A stretch of 64,000 nt of DNA from an uncultured delta proteobacterium (GCA_900079685.1 LT599018.1:613012-677011), one strand, 5' to 3'; positions 26,752 to 35,448 are shown, counted from the stretch's first letter. The notes: a model not told the origin generated them from the letters alone. Numbers and translations: made by a program.

Positions 26752-27588
26752 TCATTTACGGGCCGCAATGGACAGGCTGACGACGTAGTCGGCCATTTCC
26801 TCGCCTTTGGGTAAGGTCTCGGCTATCTGCCTGTATAGCGGATCGTTCCAGTCCTGCATGTTCCGTACGTAGTCGGGTTTGGGCGTCAGCACGATGGAGG
26901 CAAACCCGGCTTTTTCCAGCATGGCCCTGGTTTCGTCCACCAGCACCGCTCCTGCCACGCACCCGACCAGTGCCGCGGCCATTTCCCGGATGGCATCGGG
27001 AAGAGGGCGCAGCAAGGCGAGATCGGAAACGGACACCGCGCCTCCGGGCTTCAATACGCGGAAAATTTCACGCCAGACCTGGGGCTTGTCCGGAGAAAGG
27101 TTGATGACGCAGTTGGAAAGCACCACATCGACACTGGCGTCCGGCACGGGCAGGTGTTCAATTTCGCCAAGCCGGAACTCCACGTTGTCCAGGCCGGTGC
27201 GCTGTTGGTACTGCGCGACGTTTTTACGCGCCCTGGCAAGCATTTCAGGGGTCATATCCACGCCGATGACGCGGCCGGACGCTTTGACCCTTTCCCCTGC
27301 CTGAAACGCGTCAAAACCGCCGCCGCTGCCGAGATCCAGCACAACCTGGCCTTCCCGCAGGGCCGCGATGGCCACGGGGTTGCCGCAGGAAAGCCCCATA
27401 TTCGCGCCGTCCGGCAGTTTGGCAAGACTTTCCGCGTCATAGCCGATGGCTTTCGCCAAACGGGCGGGGTCGGCCTGGTTGCCGCGCTCGCCTCCGCAAC
27501 AGCAGGAACGCTGCCCCGTGGCAATGGCCGCGTAGCCGGCGCGCACGGTCTCTCTCACACTATCGTTTGATTTGCGGTCCTCCGCCAT
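26752..27588 (-). CDS. arsM: Arsenite S-adenosylmethionine methyltransferase
   Basis: 278 residues. SAM motif I is [16 protein letters not shown]. The arsenic-binding cysteines typical of ArsM are present: the CCCGG cluster near residue 30, [17 protein letters not shown] and GCVAGA. The enzyme methylates As(III) to less toxic or volatile species. ATG 27588 has AGAGG at proper distance; a GTG two codons earlier is too close to it. The gene follows arsR by 20 bases and is therefore under arsenic control. Confidence 0.9.
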   Translation of the reverse strand: MAEDRKSNDSVRETVRAGYAAIATGQRSCCCGGERGNQADPARLAKAIGYDAESLAKLPDGANMGLSCGNPVAIAALREGQVVLDLGSGGGFDAFQAGERVKASGRVIGVDMTPEMLARARKNVAQYQQRTGLDNVEFRLGEIEHLPVPDASVDVVLSNCVINLSPDKPQVWREIFRVLKPGGAVSVSDLALLRPLPDAIREMAAALVGCVAGAVLVDETRAMLEKAGFASIVLTPKPDYVRNMQDWNDPLYRQIAETLPKGEEMADYVVSLSIAARK

Positions 27589-27608
27589 GTTCACAAACCT
27601 CTCTCACG

Positions 27609-27977
27609 TTACATGTTTTTATCGTCGCAACAAGCGGGAAACAATTCCGGCGCAACGCCGCTTTCCACCCTGTACGCCCGGCACTGATCGGGATTGCCGG
27701 AACAGCACTCCGCCGTCAGATACGCGACGGTTTCCAGCATCAGGGGGATGTTGGCCTTGTAACGCGTATTGCGGCCCTCCCGTTCCATACCAGCAAGCCC
27801 GCTGTGCACAAGGGTTTTGAGATGAAAGGAAAGATTGGTCTTCGGGATGCCCGACAACCGGGAAATTTCCCCGGCAACCAAACCGTCCGGCGCGTATTTG
27901 ACCAGCAGCCGGAAAACGGAAAGCCGGGCCTCGGACGTCAGGGCTTCAAAAATGGTGGTGGCTGTTCTTGTTTCCAT
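27609..27977 (-). CDS. arsR: ArsR-type metalloregulator
   Basis: 122-residue winged-helix repressor (EALTSEARLSVFRLL, then SGIPKTNLSFHLKTLVHSGL as recognition helix). Cysteines are C-terminal (AECCSGNPDQC and PACCDDKNM), and no ELCVCDL-type motif is present in helix 3, so As(III) may be sensed by C-terminal thiols, as in some ArsR subgroups. It starts at ATG 27977 directly beyond the operator/promoter. It likely represses itself and arsM. Confidence 0.85.
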   Translation of the reverse strand: METRTATTIFEALTSEARLSVFRLLVKYAPDGLVAGEISRLSGIPKTNLSFHLKTLVHSGLAGMEREGRNTRYKANIPLMLETVAYLTAECCSGNPDQCRAYRVESGVAPELFPACCDDKNM

Positions 27978-27983
27978 TGGACA

Positions 27984-28012
27984 ATAGTTCAACAGTAATT
28001 GAACTATGTCAA
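27984..28012 (-). promoter_or_regulatory. arsR promoter with overlapping operator dyad
   Basis: Perfect 9-bp inverted repeat ATAGTTCAA / TTGAACTAT with a 6-base spacer (27984-28007). On the minus strand TTGACA (28012-28007), a 17-base spacer and AACTAT (27989-27984) form a promoter that the dyad almost fully covers. The -10 ends 6 bases before the arsR ATG, so the transcript could start at the A of the start codon. Confidence 0.8.
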
Positions 28013-28131
28013 GATCCCTGATACAGCGGCTTTCTTTTGCCGCTCAAGTGCTCCTTTTCCGAGCCACGGGCAGAGTTTTCTCTCCGTCATTCCCCTTGCA
28101 GGGCAGCGGTACCAGGCGCTTTGAAAGAAGC

Positions 28132-28159
28132 TTGCATTACGCATCAAGTCGTATAGTAT
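28132..28159 (+). promoter_or_regulatory. Candidate promoter upstream of the coiled-coil/AAA+ module
   Basis: TTGCAT at 28132-28137, 16-base spacer, TAGTAT at 28154-28159. It sits in a 288-bp gap that otherwise shows only short dyads (CCGGA-CGCA-TCCGG) and the GAGGAG ribosome site near 28289. Confidence 0.35.
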
Positions 28160-28300
28160 ATCCGCTCACATAATACCGGACGCATCCGGTTTACCGGCTC
28201 CGGGGGAGGAGCGGATCCTTCTACATACCAGGGATGACCCCGATATACCGCACGTTACAAAACTTGTTACGCCGTATGGAATAGATTGAGGAGCATGCAC

Positions 28301-29932
28301 ATGAGCGAAGCTACCAGTAAAAAATTGGCGACCTCCGTTTCGACCGAGCCCGCGGCCAGAGCCAGAACCAGAAGTTCCCGGTCCGAAGCAGCCCTTGCCG
28401 ATATCCAGGAAAACTCTTTTTTCAAGGTCGTTTTTTCCGACAGTCTGTCCCTTGAGGATAAAATCCAGCACGTGACGAAAGCGCTGGAATTTACCAACAA
28501 CAAGGAAGAAGACCGGGCCAGGGTCAAGGAATTCGATTCTTTTAAAGAATACTTGCAGTCCGTTTCCGAAGAAATGTCCAAACAGCGCATCCAGATGACG
28601 GACACGGAAGTGTTTGCCGAACTGCAGCGCGTGTATTCCGATTTCAATAACGACCTGACCGAGTTCATCGACCAGGTAAAACCCCTCACCGACATCACGG
28701 ACGCGTTGTACAACCTGCGCCAGAGCGGGGAGACGCGGAACGTCCTGGCCCAGATCAAGGCCGATAAAGAGTGGGAATTCGAATCCGAAGAACAGAAGAA
28801 AAAACTGATGGAAACCCTTGCCTCCCTTGAATCCCGGATTACCGACCTGACGAATGCCAACTTCAGGCTGGCTCAGGACAAGGGGCTTTTCGGCTTCGGC
28901 CAGATCAGGCCGGATTCCAAAGCCCAGATCCTGACCAACGAAGCCCTGATTGAAAAACTGAAGGAAGAACTCAGCCGCAATACGGCGGAACTGGAAAAGC
29001 TCAACCAGCAAATCCAGGAACGTGAAGTCTTGCGCTCGCAGTCTTTTGAAGCGCAGAAGCTGCGGGAGTTGCTGGATTTGACCTCTGAAGAGCACACCCT
29101 GCGCCAGGCCGGGATGGTGGAATCCGCCCTCAAGTTTGTGAACCAGGGCAAAGAGCGGTTCGGGGCCATCAGAACGCACCTGGACAAGATGGTCAACCAG
29201 ATCGAAGGTCTGGGCGACAACAACGGCAACATGATCCAAATCTTCGCGGTCATGAACGAAGCGACCAAGAAAGCGGAAAACACCCACCGGGAACGCAGGA
29301 AATCCCTGGAAGAAACGGACCTCGGCGACAACCTGGTCGAAAAGATGAAGCATGATGAAGAGTGCCGGAACCTGGACGAGCATATCGACACGATGGCGAC
29401 CGCCACGGTCGATACCATGCAGACTTACGGCGAGTTGACCACCGAAGCCATCAAAATCAGAAACATGCAGGCCGCGACCAAGAAGCAGGTCGAGAGCGCC
29501 AGAGCCATGCACTCCCGGGGCATCGCCTCGGTGGCTTCCCAGCTCAGCGTGGTGGTTACCGCCGTGAACTCGGCCGCCATCAACGAAGCGCAGTCCATGG
29601 CCAGCAACACCTTGTCGGAAATGGCCAAGGTCACCAACGACATCGCCAAAAAAGAAGCCATCCGCATCGCCACGGGCCGGGACGAGATCAACTACGACCT
29701 GGAAGCCATGCTGCAGAACCTGGCGGAATTCGGCGACACGCAGCGGGAAGCCACGGAAATCACCCGGACGGCCCTGGAAACCATGCGTTCCAACCTGGAA
29801 GAGATAGAAAAGCTGGCCAAGGACGTCCAAACCGATACCAAGGACTTTGTGGGCGTGGCCGGGGATGTGCTTTCCAAAAAGACCGGCTCCACGGCCAAAG
29901 CGCCGGTGAGCAACTCTCCGTTCAAGTTGTGA
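28301..29932 (+). CDS. Large coiled-coil protein, possibly TelA-like
   Basis: 543 residues, almost wholly helical and charged, no signal peptide or membrane helix. Residues 80-260 read as long coiled coils ([18 protein letters not shown]). The C-terminal third contains [18 protein letters not shown] and [14 protein letters not shown], which resembles in pattern the conserved part of TelA/YaaN toxic-anion resistance proteins; this is a weak, visual match. GAGGAG precedes ATG 28301. The AAA+ gene follows after 10 bases, so the two probably form one module, with this protein as substrate or adaptor of the ATPase. Confidence 0.55.
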   Translation: MSEATSKKLATSVSTEPAARARTRSSRSEAALADIQENSFFKVVFSDSLSLEDKIQHVTKALEFTNNKEEDRARVKEFDSFKEYLQSVSEEMSKQRIQMTDTEVFAELQRVYSDFNNDLTEFIDQVKPLTDITDALYNLRQSGETRNVLAQIKADKEWEFESEEQKKKLMETLASLESRITDLTNANFRLAQDKGLFGFGQIRPDSKAQILTNEALIEKLKEELSRNTAELEKLNQQIQEREVLRSQSFEAQKLRELLDLTSEEHTLRQAGMVESALKFVNQGKERFGAIRTHLDKMVNQIEGLGDNNGNMIQIFAVMNEATKKAENTHRERRKSLEETDLGDNLVEKMKHDEECRNLDEHIDTMATATVDTMQTYGELTTEAIKIRNMQAATKKQVESARAMHSRGIASVASQLSVVVTAVNSAAINEAQSMASNTLSEMAKVTNDIAKKEAIRIATGRDEINYDLEAMLQNLAEFGDTQREATEITRTALETMRSNLEEIEKLAKDVQTDTKDFVGVAGDVLSKKTGSTAKAPVSNSPFKL

Positions 29933-29942
29933 GATAGACAGC

Positions 29943-31802
29943 ATGCACTTGATACGAGGAACCGAGTACCTGGCCGCCTTTCCCCATTTCAAACTGGTGG
30001 ACCGGGAACAGGATCTGGAAAGAATTTCCGCCGTTCTGATCCGGAAATCATGCAACTCCCTGCTGCTGACCGGGCCGGGCGGCGTGGGGATTTCCGCGCT
30101 GGTGCTCGGCTTGCAGGCGGCGAAGGAGTTTCCGGACACGCCGTTTGACATTATCGTCAAGAAGCTGTTCTGGCTGGATACCGATTCGCTGTTTTCCAGC
30201 GGGGACAGCCTCAGGATCAACGACGATTTCCAACGGATGTTGAAAAAGCTGGACCAGACCCCCGAGTCCGTCCTTATCATCAAGGACGCCTTCAATTTCA
30301 TGGAGGCGGCGTACAACACCGGGAATTCCCATTTCATCAACGCCCTGAACAGCGTGGATAAATCCAACAGCTTCCAGGTCATCCTTGAAGCGCGGGATGA
30401 GCAGCTGACCGCGGTATACAAGTGGAATTCCGCCATTCCGGAACTGTACACGCTCTATGATGTGAAAGAGCCCACCGGCGCCAACCTGACGCGGATTGTG
30501 GCCAACGCGGGCGAAGAGCTCGCCGCGTACCATGAAATTGCCATAGATCCCTCCGCCATTGAAGAAGCCATCCACCTGACCAGCAAGTACAGAGACAGTC
30601 TGGGCCTGGGCGGGGCCCAGCCGCAGCGGTCCATATCGCTGCTGGACAGGGCGCTCGCGAGCTACCGCCAGCTGACGCACAAGCACCATCCCAAAATTGC
30701 CGAGCTTACCGCCAGGATCGCCGCAACGCCGGACGCCGGGGAAAAGGCCGGGCTGCAAACCCAACTGGACGCATGGATACGGGACTGGGAAGCCCTGAAG
30801 GCGGAAATCGGCAAAACGTATAAATACCAGCGGGACGGGGAAGCGTTGCGCTTCACGCTGCAAGACGAACTGGCCGCCCTGGAGGACGAGGCAAAGAACA
30901 ATACGCAGCCTGAGTCTTCCATGGTCAAGACCTTCGCCCAGCTGACCGCCAACGGGTTTGACTCCCCGCAGGTAGCGAAAATAAAAGATAAAATCCGGCA
31001 GATCGACAAAGAGATAGCCGGCAACGCCGAGCAGCACAAAAAACTGGTGGCCATCGCCAACAAAGATCTGCTCCTGACCAGGAACGAGGTCATAGCGGAA
31101 TTCAGCAAAATTTCGGGAATTCCCGCGACAAAGCTGGATGAAAACGAGATCGAGAACCTGATCAACCTCGAGAGCAACCTGTTATCCCGGATTTTCGGCC
31201 AGGATGACGCGGTGCGGCACGTGGCCAACTCGATCAAGGTCTCCAAGGTCGATACCATGGAGGAATCGGGCCCGGCTGTCTCCTACCTGTTCCTGGGGCC
31301 CTCCGGGGTGGGCAAGACGGAGATGGCCAAAGCCATCGCCCAATACGTATTGGGCGATGAAAAGGCGTTGGTCCGGTTCGACATGTCCGAATACATGGAA
31401 AAGCACGCTGTGGCCAAGCTCATCGGCGCGCCTCCGGGATACGAAGGGTTTGAGGCCGGGGGCATTCTGACCAATTCGGTCAGGAAAAAACCCGTGGGCG
31501 TCTATCTGTTCGATGAAAAGGGCGGCAATATCTGGGCCGTGAGAGGCTGCTACAACCAGAACTGCGACAGCGACTCGTCGCTCTATTACAGGATCAAGCC
31601 TTCCGTCTTCCACCATCTGTGGAGCCTCAGCCATAACGGCACCATCTTCCTGCCCGATACCATCGGCTCCAGCGTGCCGACAGGGCTGACGCGCTGCGAG
31701 GTGGATTCCTACGGCATCCGCACGAGGGTCTTGATGACGTTTCACGTCTATCCCAGCATTTTGAAGATAATGTGCGAGAATTACGGCGCGCCCGAAAAAT
31801 GA
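29943..31802 (+). CDS. ClpB-like AAA+ protein, truncated and chimeric
   Basis: 619 residues arranged like ClpB/ClpV without the N-domain. The first AAA+ domain (about 20-240) has a degenerate Walker A, GPGGVGIS, lacking the Lys, and no acidic pair in [10 protein letters not shown] helical middle region (260-400) follows. The second domain has an intact Walker [14 protein letters not shown], and Walker B, VYLFDE. Right after LFDE, where the family reads IEKAHP, the sequence switches to [15 protein letters not shown] and about 95 unrelated residues. Sensor 1, arginine finger and sensor 2 are missing, so the protein looks like an in-frame deletion fusion. Confidence 0.75.
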   Translation: MHLIRGTEYLAAFPHFKLVDREQDLERISAVLIRKSCNSLLLTGPGGVGISALVLGLQAAKEFPDTPFDIIVKKLFWLDTDSLFSSGDSLRINDDFQRMLKKLDQTPESVLIIKDAFNFMEAAYNTGNSHFINALNSVDKSNSFQVILEARDEQLTAVYKWNSAIPELYTLYDVKEPTGANLTRIVANAGEELAAYHEIAIDPSAIEEAIHLTSKYRDSLGLGGAQPQRSISLLDRALASYRQLTHKHHPKIAELTARIAATPDAGEKAGLQTQLDAWIRDWEALKAEIGKTYKYQRDGEALRFTLQDELAALEDEAKNNTQPESSMVKTFAQLTANGFDSPQVAKIKDKIRQIDKEIAGNAEQHKKLVAIANKDLLLTRNEVIAEFSKISGIPATKLDENEIENLINLESNLLSRIFGQDDAVRHVANSIKVSKVDTMEESGPAVSYLFLGPSGVGKTEMAKAIAQYVLGDEKALVRFDMSEYMEKHAVAKLIGAPPGYEGFEAGGILTNSVRKKPVGVYLFDEKGGNIWAVRGCYNQNCDSDSSLYYRIKPSVFHHLWSLSHNGTIFLPDTIGSSVPTGLTRCEVDSYGIRTRVLMTFHVYPSILKIMCENYGAPEK

Positions 31803-31902
31803 AGGCGGGAAAATAGCGTAACAAAGCCGCACGGCAAAACAATCCCCTCGCCGTGGAGCGGTATTGCCCGGCGCGGGAGGGAGAGCGTTGCGGCGAAGAC
31901 TT

Positions 31903-32103
31903 TTATCGCGCGTCGTGAGAGTTCCACAGCCTGATGGCCGCGCCTTCGCTGACCGACCAGCGCGTGGGGCCGTTGCCGCATTCGCAGACGACGCGGTACA
32001 GATCTTGCGTCCGGCCGAGGGGACGCGTGGTCTCAATCTTCACGGCAATTTTGCCGCACTTGATGCAAGGACGAATGGATATGGGGAAATTCTCTTTAGC
32101 CAT
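31903..32103 (-). CDS. Lar-like restriction-alleviation / zinc-ribbon protein
   Basis: 66 residues. CIKCGK and VVCECGNGP form a two-knuckle zinc ribbon, followed by SEGAAIRLWNSHDAR. This matches in layout the Lar family (Cys pairs, a GP after the second pair, A-I-x-x-W-N at the end) common on phages and mobile elements, where it counters type I restriction. No obvious ribosome site. It is convergent with the truncated AAA+ gene and is probably phage-derived cargo. Confidence 0.55.
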   Translation of the reverse strand: MAKENFPISIRPCIKCGKIAVKIETTRPLGRTQDLYRVVCECGNGPTRWSVSEGAAIRLWNSHDAR

Positions 32104-32284
32104 TCGTTGATAATAAACTTAAGAGTCCGAATAGTCAAAAGGTTCGGCTCGTGGCGGAACGGCTTTACTCGGAGCGCATACGCGACGGGTTGAAGCATAT
32201 TCTGCTGGCTCGGCGGAGCGTTATGACGTGTTGTAGGATGAGGCGTCCGCTGACCAGAGTAAGCAAATTTGTGGAGGACTGCTG

Positions 32285-33061
32285 ATGGTTTACACTCGTC
32301 CCCAAAATACACGAAAACTTGATAAAACACAGAAAGTTTCACTAGTAAAGGAATACATAGCCCAGTACGAGCAGGCTTTACGCGAGCAAGGGGTTGAAGC
32401 TCTGAATTCGAAAATCCAGCGTGAGGTATTTGCGCCGATTTTGAATGATATTGGCGAAATTTTGTTATCTCAAGCAGGTAGCCTTTTGCGTGAGAATGAA
32501 GATGTAAAAACTTTTTTAAAAAACAATCCGTTGCCGCGCCATATGGCGGAGCTATTGCCTGAAGAATTCCGAGTGTTCTCCCTGTTACTGAACTCTTTAA
32601 AGCAGTGGGTTTCAGCGGAATCCGCCGCGACGGATAGATTTCTTTTGGGCGGTACTGCGCGACAGACGTGTCGAAAAGCTGTTACACATTGTATTATTAC
32701 AGGCGAACCACTCGGTGATAGCGCTGAATTGCATCATCCAGTTCGAGATGGCAGGCCGCCTGTTCTTTTAAGCAAAAAAGGACACGAAATTGTCGAGCGG
32801 GCTGTGACGAGAGAGACTGCTGGAGAAGAGTTAGGCGGTGAGGATTTATCTGAGTCGCAAAACGAACTGTGGCAAGACCTACAGGTCATGCGTTCTCAGC
32901 GTAGTCAGTCCTGGGTTCAGTTGCGAGAAGGGTGTTTACACCTTCTTAATCCTGCGGAACCATGCAGACCTGGCGCAAAATCCTTTGCTAACGTGGTAAT
33001 GCGTGATACTGGCAGAACCCCGACGGATGTCCTTAATCTTCTTGATTTGATGGGCAAATAG
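32285..33061 (+). CDS. Hypothetical protein with HNH-like motif
   Basis: 258 residues, A/T-richer than its surroundings, suggesting recent transfer. The N-terminal half is helical and charged. In the middle CIITGEPLGDSAELHHPVRD, then GRPPVLLSKKGHE, has the spacing of an HNH/His-Me finger (Cys, His-His, later His), though only one Cys is seen, so metal binding is uncertain. GGAGG precedes the ATG by 6 bases. No family is recognised with confidence; a nuclease role is a hypothesis only. It is convergent with the Fic gene. Confidence 0.5.
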   Translation: MVYTRPQNTRKLDKTQKVSLVKEYIAQYEQALREQGVEALNSKIQREVFAPILNDIGEILLSQAGSLLRENEDVKTFLKNNPLPRHMAELLPEEFRVFSLLLNSLKQWVSAESAATDRFLLGGTARQTCRKAVTHCIITGEPLGDSAELHHPVRDGRPPVLLSKKGHEIVERAVTRETAGEELGGEDLSESQNELWQDLQVMRSQRSQSWVQLREGCLHLLNPAEPCRPGAKSFANVVMRDTGRTPTDVLNLLDLMGK

Positions 33062-33109
33062 CCACTATGATATCATCCTCGAATCCGGCGAGACAACGCC
33101 GGAAAGAGA

Positions 33110-33147
33110 AATCCCTAAAGTCCGCTTATAGCGTGACTTTCGGGATT
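33110..33147. terminator. Bidirectional hairpin between convergent genes
   Basis: A 13-bp stem with one mismatch (33110-33122 with 33135-33147), extended by a CGC/GCG inside the loop; a smaller hairpin ATCCG-N8-CGGAT follows at 33149-33166. It separates the HNH-like and Fic genes. Confidence 0.6.
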
Positions 33148-33174
33148 CATCCGAACTTGTCCGGATAGGCTGAT

Positions 33175-33903
33175 TTATGAAGGATACAACTTCGAGCAAA
33201 CCCTACCGAAGTAACCAAACATCTCAGTCGCTTCACCGGAATTGTAAAACGCTCTCAGCTTTTCGTTAAATTCTTCCGTCGTTTCTCTCAGGACGGTAAT
33301 CGGGTAATAGCCCGCCGACAAAAGCACTCCGTTCATCATCAGTGAGGCGGTTCGCTTGTTGCAATCAAAGAAAAACTGCGTCCGGGACATGAAAAGGAAA
33401 GTGGCAATTGCCCGCTCTATGGGGTTTTCCATCTGTTCGCGTAAAAAAGAAAATCCTTTTTCAGCAAGCGAGGGAAGTTCATCCGCTGCCGGTGGGACGT
33501 ACGACACCCCGTGAATGTGAACTTGCTGGCTCCTCAGTGTGCCCCATTCCAAGGCCTCTTCTTTACCGACAACAGCGTGAAGCTGCTTGGCGAAGTCCAT
33601 ATCAAGGCGAAAGGACACATTTTTTATGGAATCAATCAATTGGGTCGCTGCATCGCCGAAGCGTTTCACCTGGCTCAACTGGTCAATGCTGATGCCCCCC
33701 ACGGCTTGCCCTTGGAGAATGGTTTCCGTCTGCGGCAGGGTGGAGGGGTTATTTTCAAAAACCCCCAAAGAGTTCCAGACAATCCCGGCCATGTTCTTTT
33801 TGAACATGAAAAGGGCCAAGTCCGGCCTGTTTTCATGCGGCACCGAGATGACTGTCGGCTCCCAGGAAAAGCCGAGAGATACTTCAAAAAGCCGTTTATC
33901 CAT
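33175..33903 (-). CDS. Fic-family protein with degenerate catalytic motif
   Basis: 242 residues. The Fic core is visible as ATFLFMSRTQFFFDCNKRTASLMMNGVLL. Aligned with the family motif HPFxDGNKRT it reads QFFFDCNKRT, so the catalytic His is Gln and the Gly is Cys, while Asn-Lys-Arg is kept. N-terminally ETILQGQAVGG resembles the inhibitory helix of class II Fic proteins, with the inhibitory Glu replaced by Gln. AMP transfer by the usual mechanism is unlikely; related proteins may have other roles. TTGAGTA repeats lie upstream. Confidence 0.75.
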   Translation of the reverse strand: MDKRLFEVSLGFSWEPTVISVPHENRPDLALFMFKKNMAGIVWNSLGVFENNPSTLPQTETILQGQAVGGISIDQLSQVKRFGDAATQLIDSIKNVSFRLDMDFAKQLHAVVGKEEALEWGTLRSQQVHIHGVSYVPPAADELPSLAEKGFSFLREQMENPIERAIATFLFMSRTQFFFDCNKRTASLMMNGVLLSAGYYPITVLRETTEEFNEKLRAFYNSGEATEMFGYFGRVCSKLYPS

Positions 33904-33935
33904 TGCAGGGTCCGATGAAAGCAGGGTTTCATTCC

Positions 33936-33981
33936 ACTCAAGAACATTGAGTAGAAACGTTTAGTGTTTATCGTACTCAAT
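33936..33981. promoter_or_regulatory. Repeated TTGAGTA/TACTCAA sites upstream of fic
   Basis: Three half-sites: ACTCAA (33936-33941), ATTGAGTA (33946-33953) and TACTCAAT (33974-33981). They form a tight dyad ACTCAA-gaaca-TTGAGT and a wider 8-bp dyad. The arrangement suggests an operator in the fic promoter region; the regulator is unknown. Confidence 0.45.
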
Positions 33982-34040
33982 TTCCTACGCAATAATTGTA
34001 CAGGAATCAATGATGCCCGGCGGGCCTCCCTGAGCATGAA

Positions 34041-34080
34041 AAAGCCTCAAAACCTATGTCGTCAAAGGATTTGAGGCTTT
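34041..34080 (-). terminator. tmRNA terminator
   Basis: Ten-bp stem AAGCCTCAAA / TTTGAGGCTT (34042-34051 and 34070-34079); read on the minus strand it is followed by a short T-run. It lies 27 bases beyond the tmRNA 3' end. Confidence 0.8.
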
Positions 34081-34106
34081 AATAAATCCACCGTCAGACT
34101 AAAATT

Positions 34107-34464
34107 TGGTGGAGGCGGGGGGAATTGAACCCCCGTCCGAGAAGTTTTCACGCGGAACGTCTACAGGTTTATGCCGGGTATGCGTCTTTCCGGAAGGGTC
34201 GCCCCCGACAGGGCATCTTCCGGGCAGCCTGCCGTAAAGTCTCGCGCCCGTCGCGACAGACATCTCGGGACGCCAGCCTGTTTAAGTATGTCCGATCCGG
34301 TGGTTCCAACAGGCGAAGACCCATCCATCACGGCGCGGTCAATTAAGCCGCGTAAGCGTAGTCGTAATCGTTGCCAATTACTTGTGTGCCGCTTTTTACG
34401 AGGCCAGCGGCGCCTCGACCTGCAATTCCGGCTTCCACGTCCCCGTCGAAACCAGTGCGCCCCC
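34107..34464 (-). ncRNA. ssrA: Transfer-messenger RNA
   Basis: 358 nt. The 5' end GGGGGCGCACTGGTTTCGAC carries the tRNA-like half with the conserved GGUUUCGACGGGG, and the 3' end gives the T-arm GGGGGTTCAATTCCCCCC and CCA; GGGGGCG and CGCCTCC form the acceptor stem. The tag reads GNDYDYAYAA followed by TAA, typical of Desulfovibrio except that the resume codon appears to be GGC (Gly) rather than Ala. It rescues stalled ribosomes together with SmpB. Accessory genes lie on its 3' side. Confidence 0.96.
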
Positions 34465-34492
34465 AATTCGGATACCCGCTTGAGGTCCACAA

Positions 34493-34520
34493 TACATAAG
34501 GCATTTTCCGTAAAATGCAA
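34493..34520 (-). promoter_or_regulatory. Candidate ssrA promoter
   Basis: On the minus strand TTGCAT (34520-34515), 16-base spacer, TATGTA (34498-34493); the mature 5' end lies 28 bases further, consistent with a processed leader. Confidence 0.5.
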
Positions 34521-34524
34521 GGAT

Positions 34525-34568
34525 AAAACCGCCGGACCCCGGCCGGAAGAATCACGGCCGGGGTCCGG
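34525..34568 (-). terminator. purC terminator
   Basis: Perfect 14-bp GC-rich stem (34532-34545 with 34555-34568), followed on the minus strand by GGCGGTTTTATCC; it starts 20 bases after the purC stop. Confidence 0.88.
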
Positions 34569-34587
34569 ATGCACTTGCCGGAGCTTC

Positions 34588-35292
34588 CTAACGGCGGAAA
34601 TATTCCGCCAGTTCCTGCCCGAGCACGCGTTCCGTCGTACCGGCCTTGAACGCGCGGCAACAGCCGGGAGATACTTCGTCGATGAGCAGGGGGGCGCCGT
34701 TTTCATCCAGGCCCCATTCGATTTTGATGTCCCAGAGATCCAGCTTGCGGGCCGTGAACATATCCTTGATGGCGGCCATGACGGCCCGGTTCTTTTCCCA
34801 GAGCTCGTCCATGACCTTGCCGTCCACGATGCCCAGCGCCACCAGGGCGGAAGGCACGATGGGCGGATCGCCCGCGGCGTCGTCTTTCAGGGTTACTTCA
34901 AACACGGGGGAGGGCAGGCGCATGCCGTCCTTCACGCCGGGCACCATGGCATAGCGGCGCAGGAAGCTGCCCGTGCAGACCCAGCGCGCCACCCATTCAA
35001 TGCCGGGGGTGAACATTTTCGCCTTGACCACATCCATGGAAAGCGACGGCAGATCAAAGGAGAGCATGTGCGTGCGCGCGATGTTCTTTTCGTTGATTTC
35101 CTTGAAGATGGCGGAGGTCATCAGAAGACAGGCTTCGCCCTGGCCGGGAATGGTTTCTTCCGCGAGATTGTTGCCGCCGGGATCGATCTCGCCGGCGTCA
35201 TTTTTGGTGACCCTGTCCGTGAAAACGAGGTGGAACACGCCCGGTCCCTTCTCGTAAACATCCTTTGTTTTTCCCCGGTAAACAAGCTGCAT
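34588..35292 (-). CDS. purC: SAICAR synthetase
   Basis: Phosphoribosylaminoimidazole-succinocarboxamide synthase, 234 residues, usual length. N-terminal YRGKTKDVYEKG is the ATP-grasp-like start, followed by LPSLSMDVVKAKMF and the carboxylate/aspartate site. The C-terminal LDLWDIKIEWGLDENGAPLLIDEVSPGCCR contains the metal-binding acidic motif. It joins CAIR and aspartate in purine synthesis. It is the only purine gene here apart from purQ at 53 kb. AAGGAG precedes the start. Confidence 0.92.
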   Translation of the reverse strand: MQLVYRGKTKDVYEKGPGVFHLVFTDRVTKNDAGEIDPGGNNLAEETIPGQGEACLLMTSAIFKEINEKNIARTHMLSFDLPSLSMDVVKAKMFTPGIEWVARWVCTGSFLRRYAMVPGVKDGMRLPSPVFEVTLKDDAAGDPPIVPSALVALGIVDGKVMDELWEKNRAVMAAIKDMFTARKLDLWDIKIEWGLDENGAPLLIDEVSPGCCRAFKAGTTERVLGQELAEYFRR

Positions 35293-35448
35293 ATGAAAGT
35301 CTCCTTGCTGTAATGTCGAAGACTTTCTCTAAACCGGGCCTTGCCGGGATGCAAGCATTTTACCCGGAAGAAGGGGGGCGGCGGCGGGAAAGGCGCACGG
35401 CGAAACCCGGAACAGGCGTGGTATCCGTTCCGGGAAAAAAAACGTTTT

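Noticed and set aside
28166-30451. A 761-codon minus-strand frame opposite the coiled-coil gene
   Set aside because: Phe/Gly/His-rich shadow. The plus-strand frame has the ribosome site and proper helical composition, although the length of the shadow made me compare both.
32104-32284. Possible tRNA or small RNA upstream of the HNH-like gene
   Set aside because: No cloverleaf or strong hairpin with T-run could be drawn.
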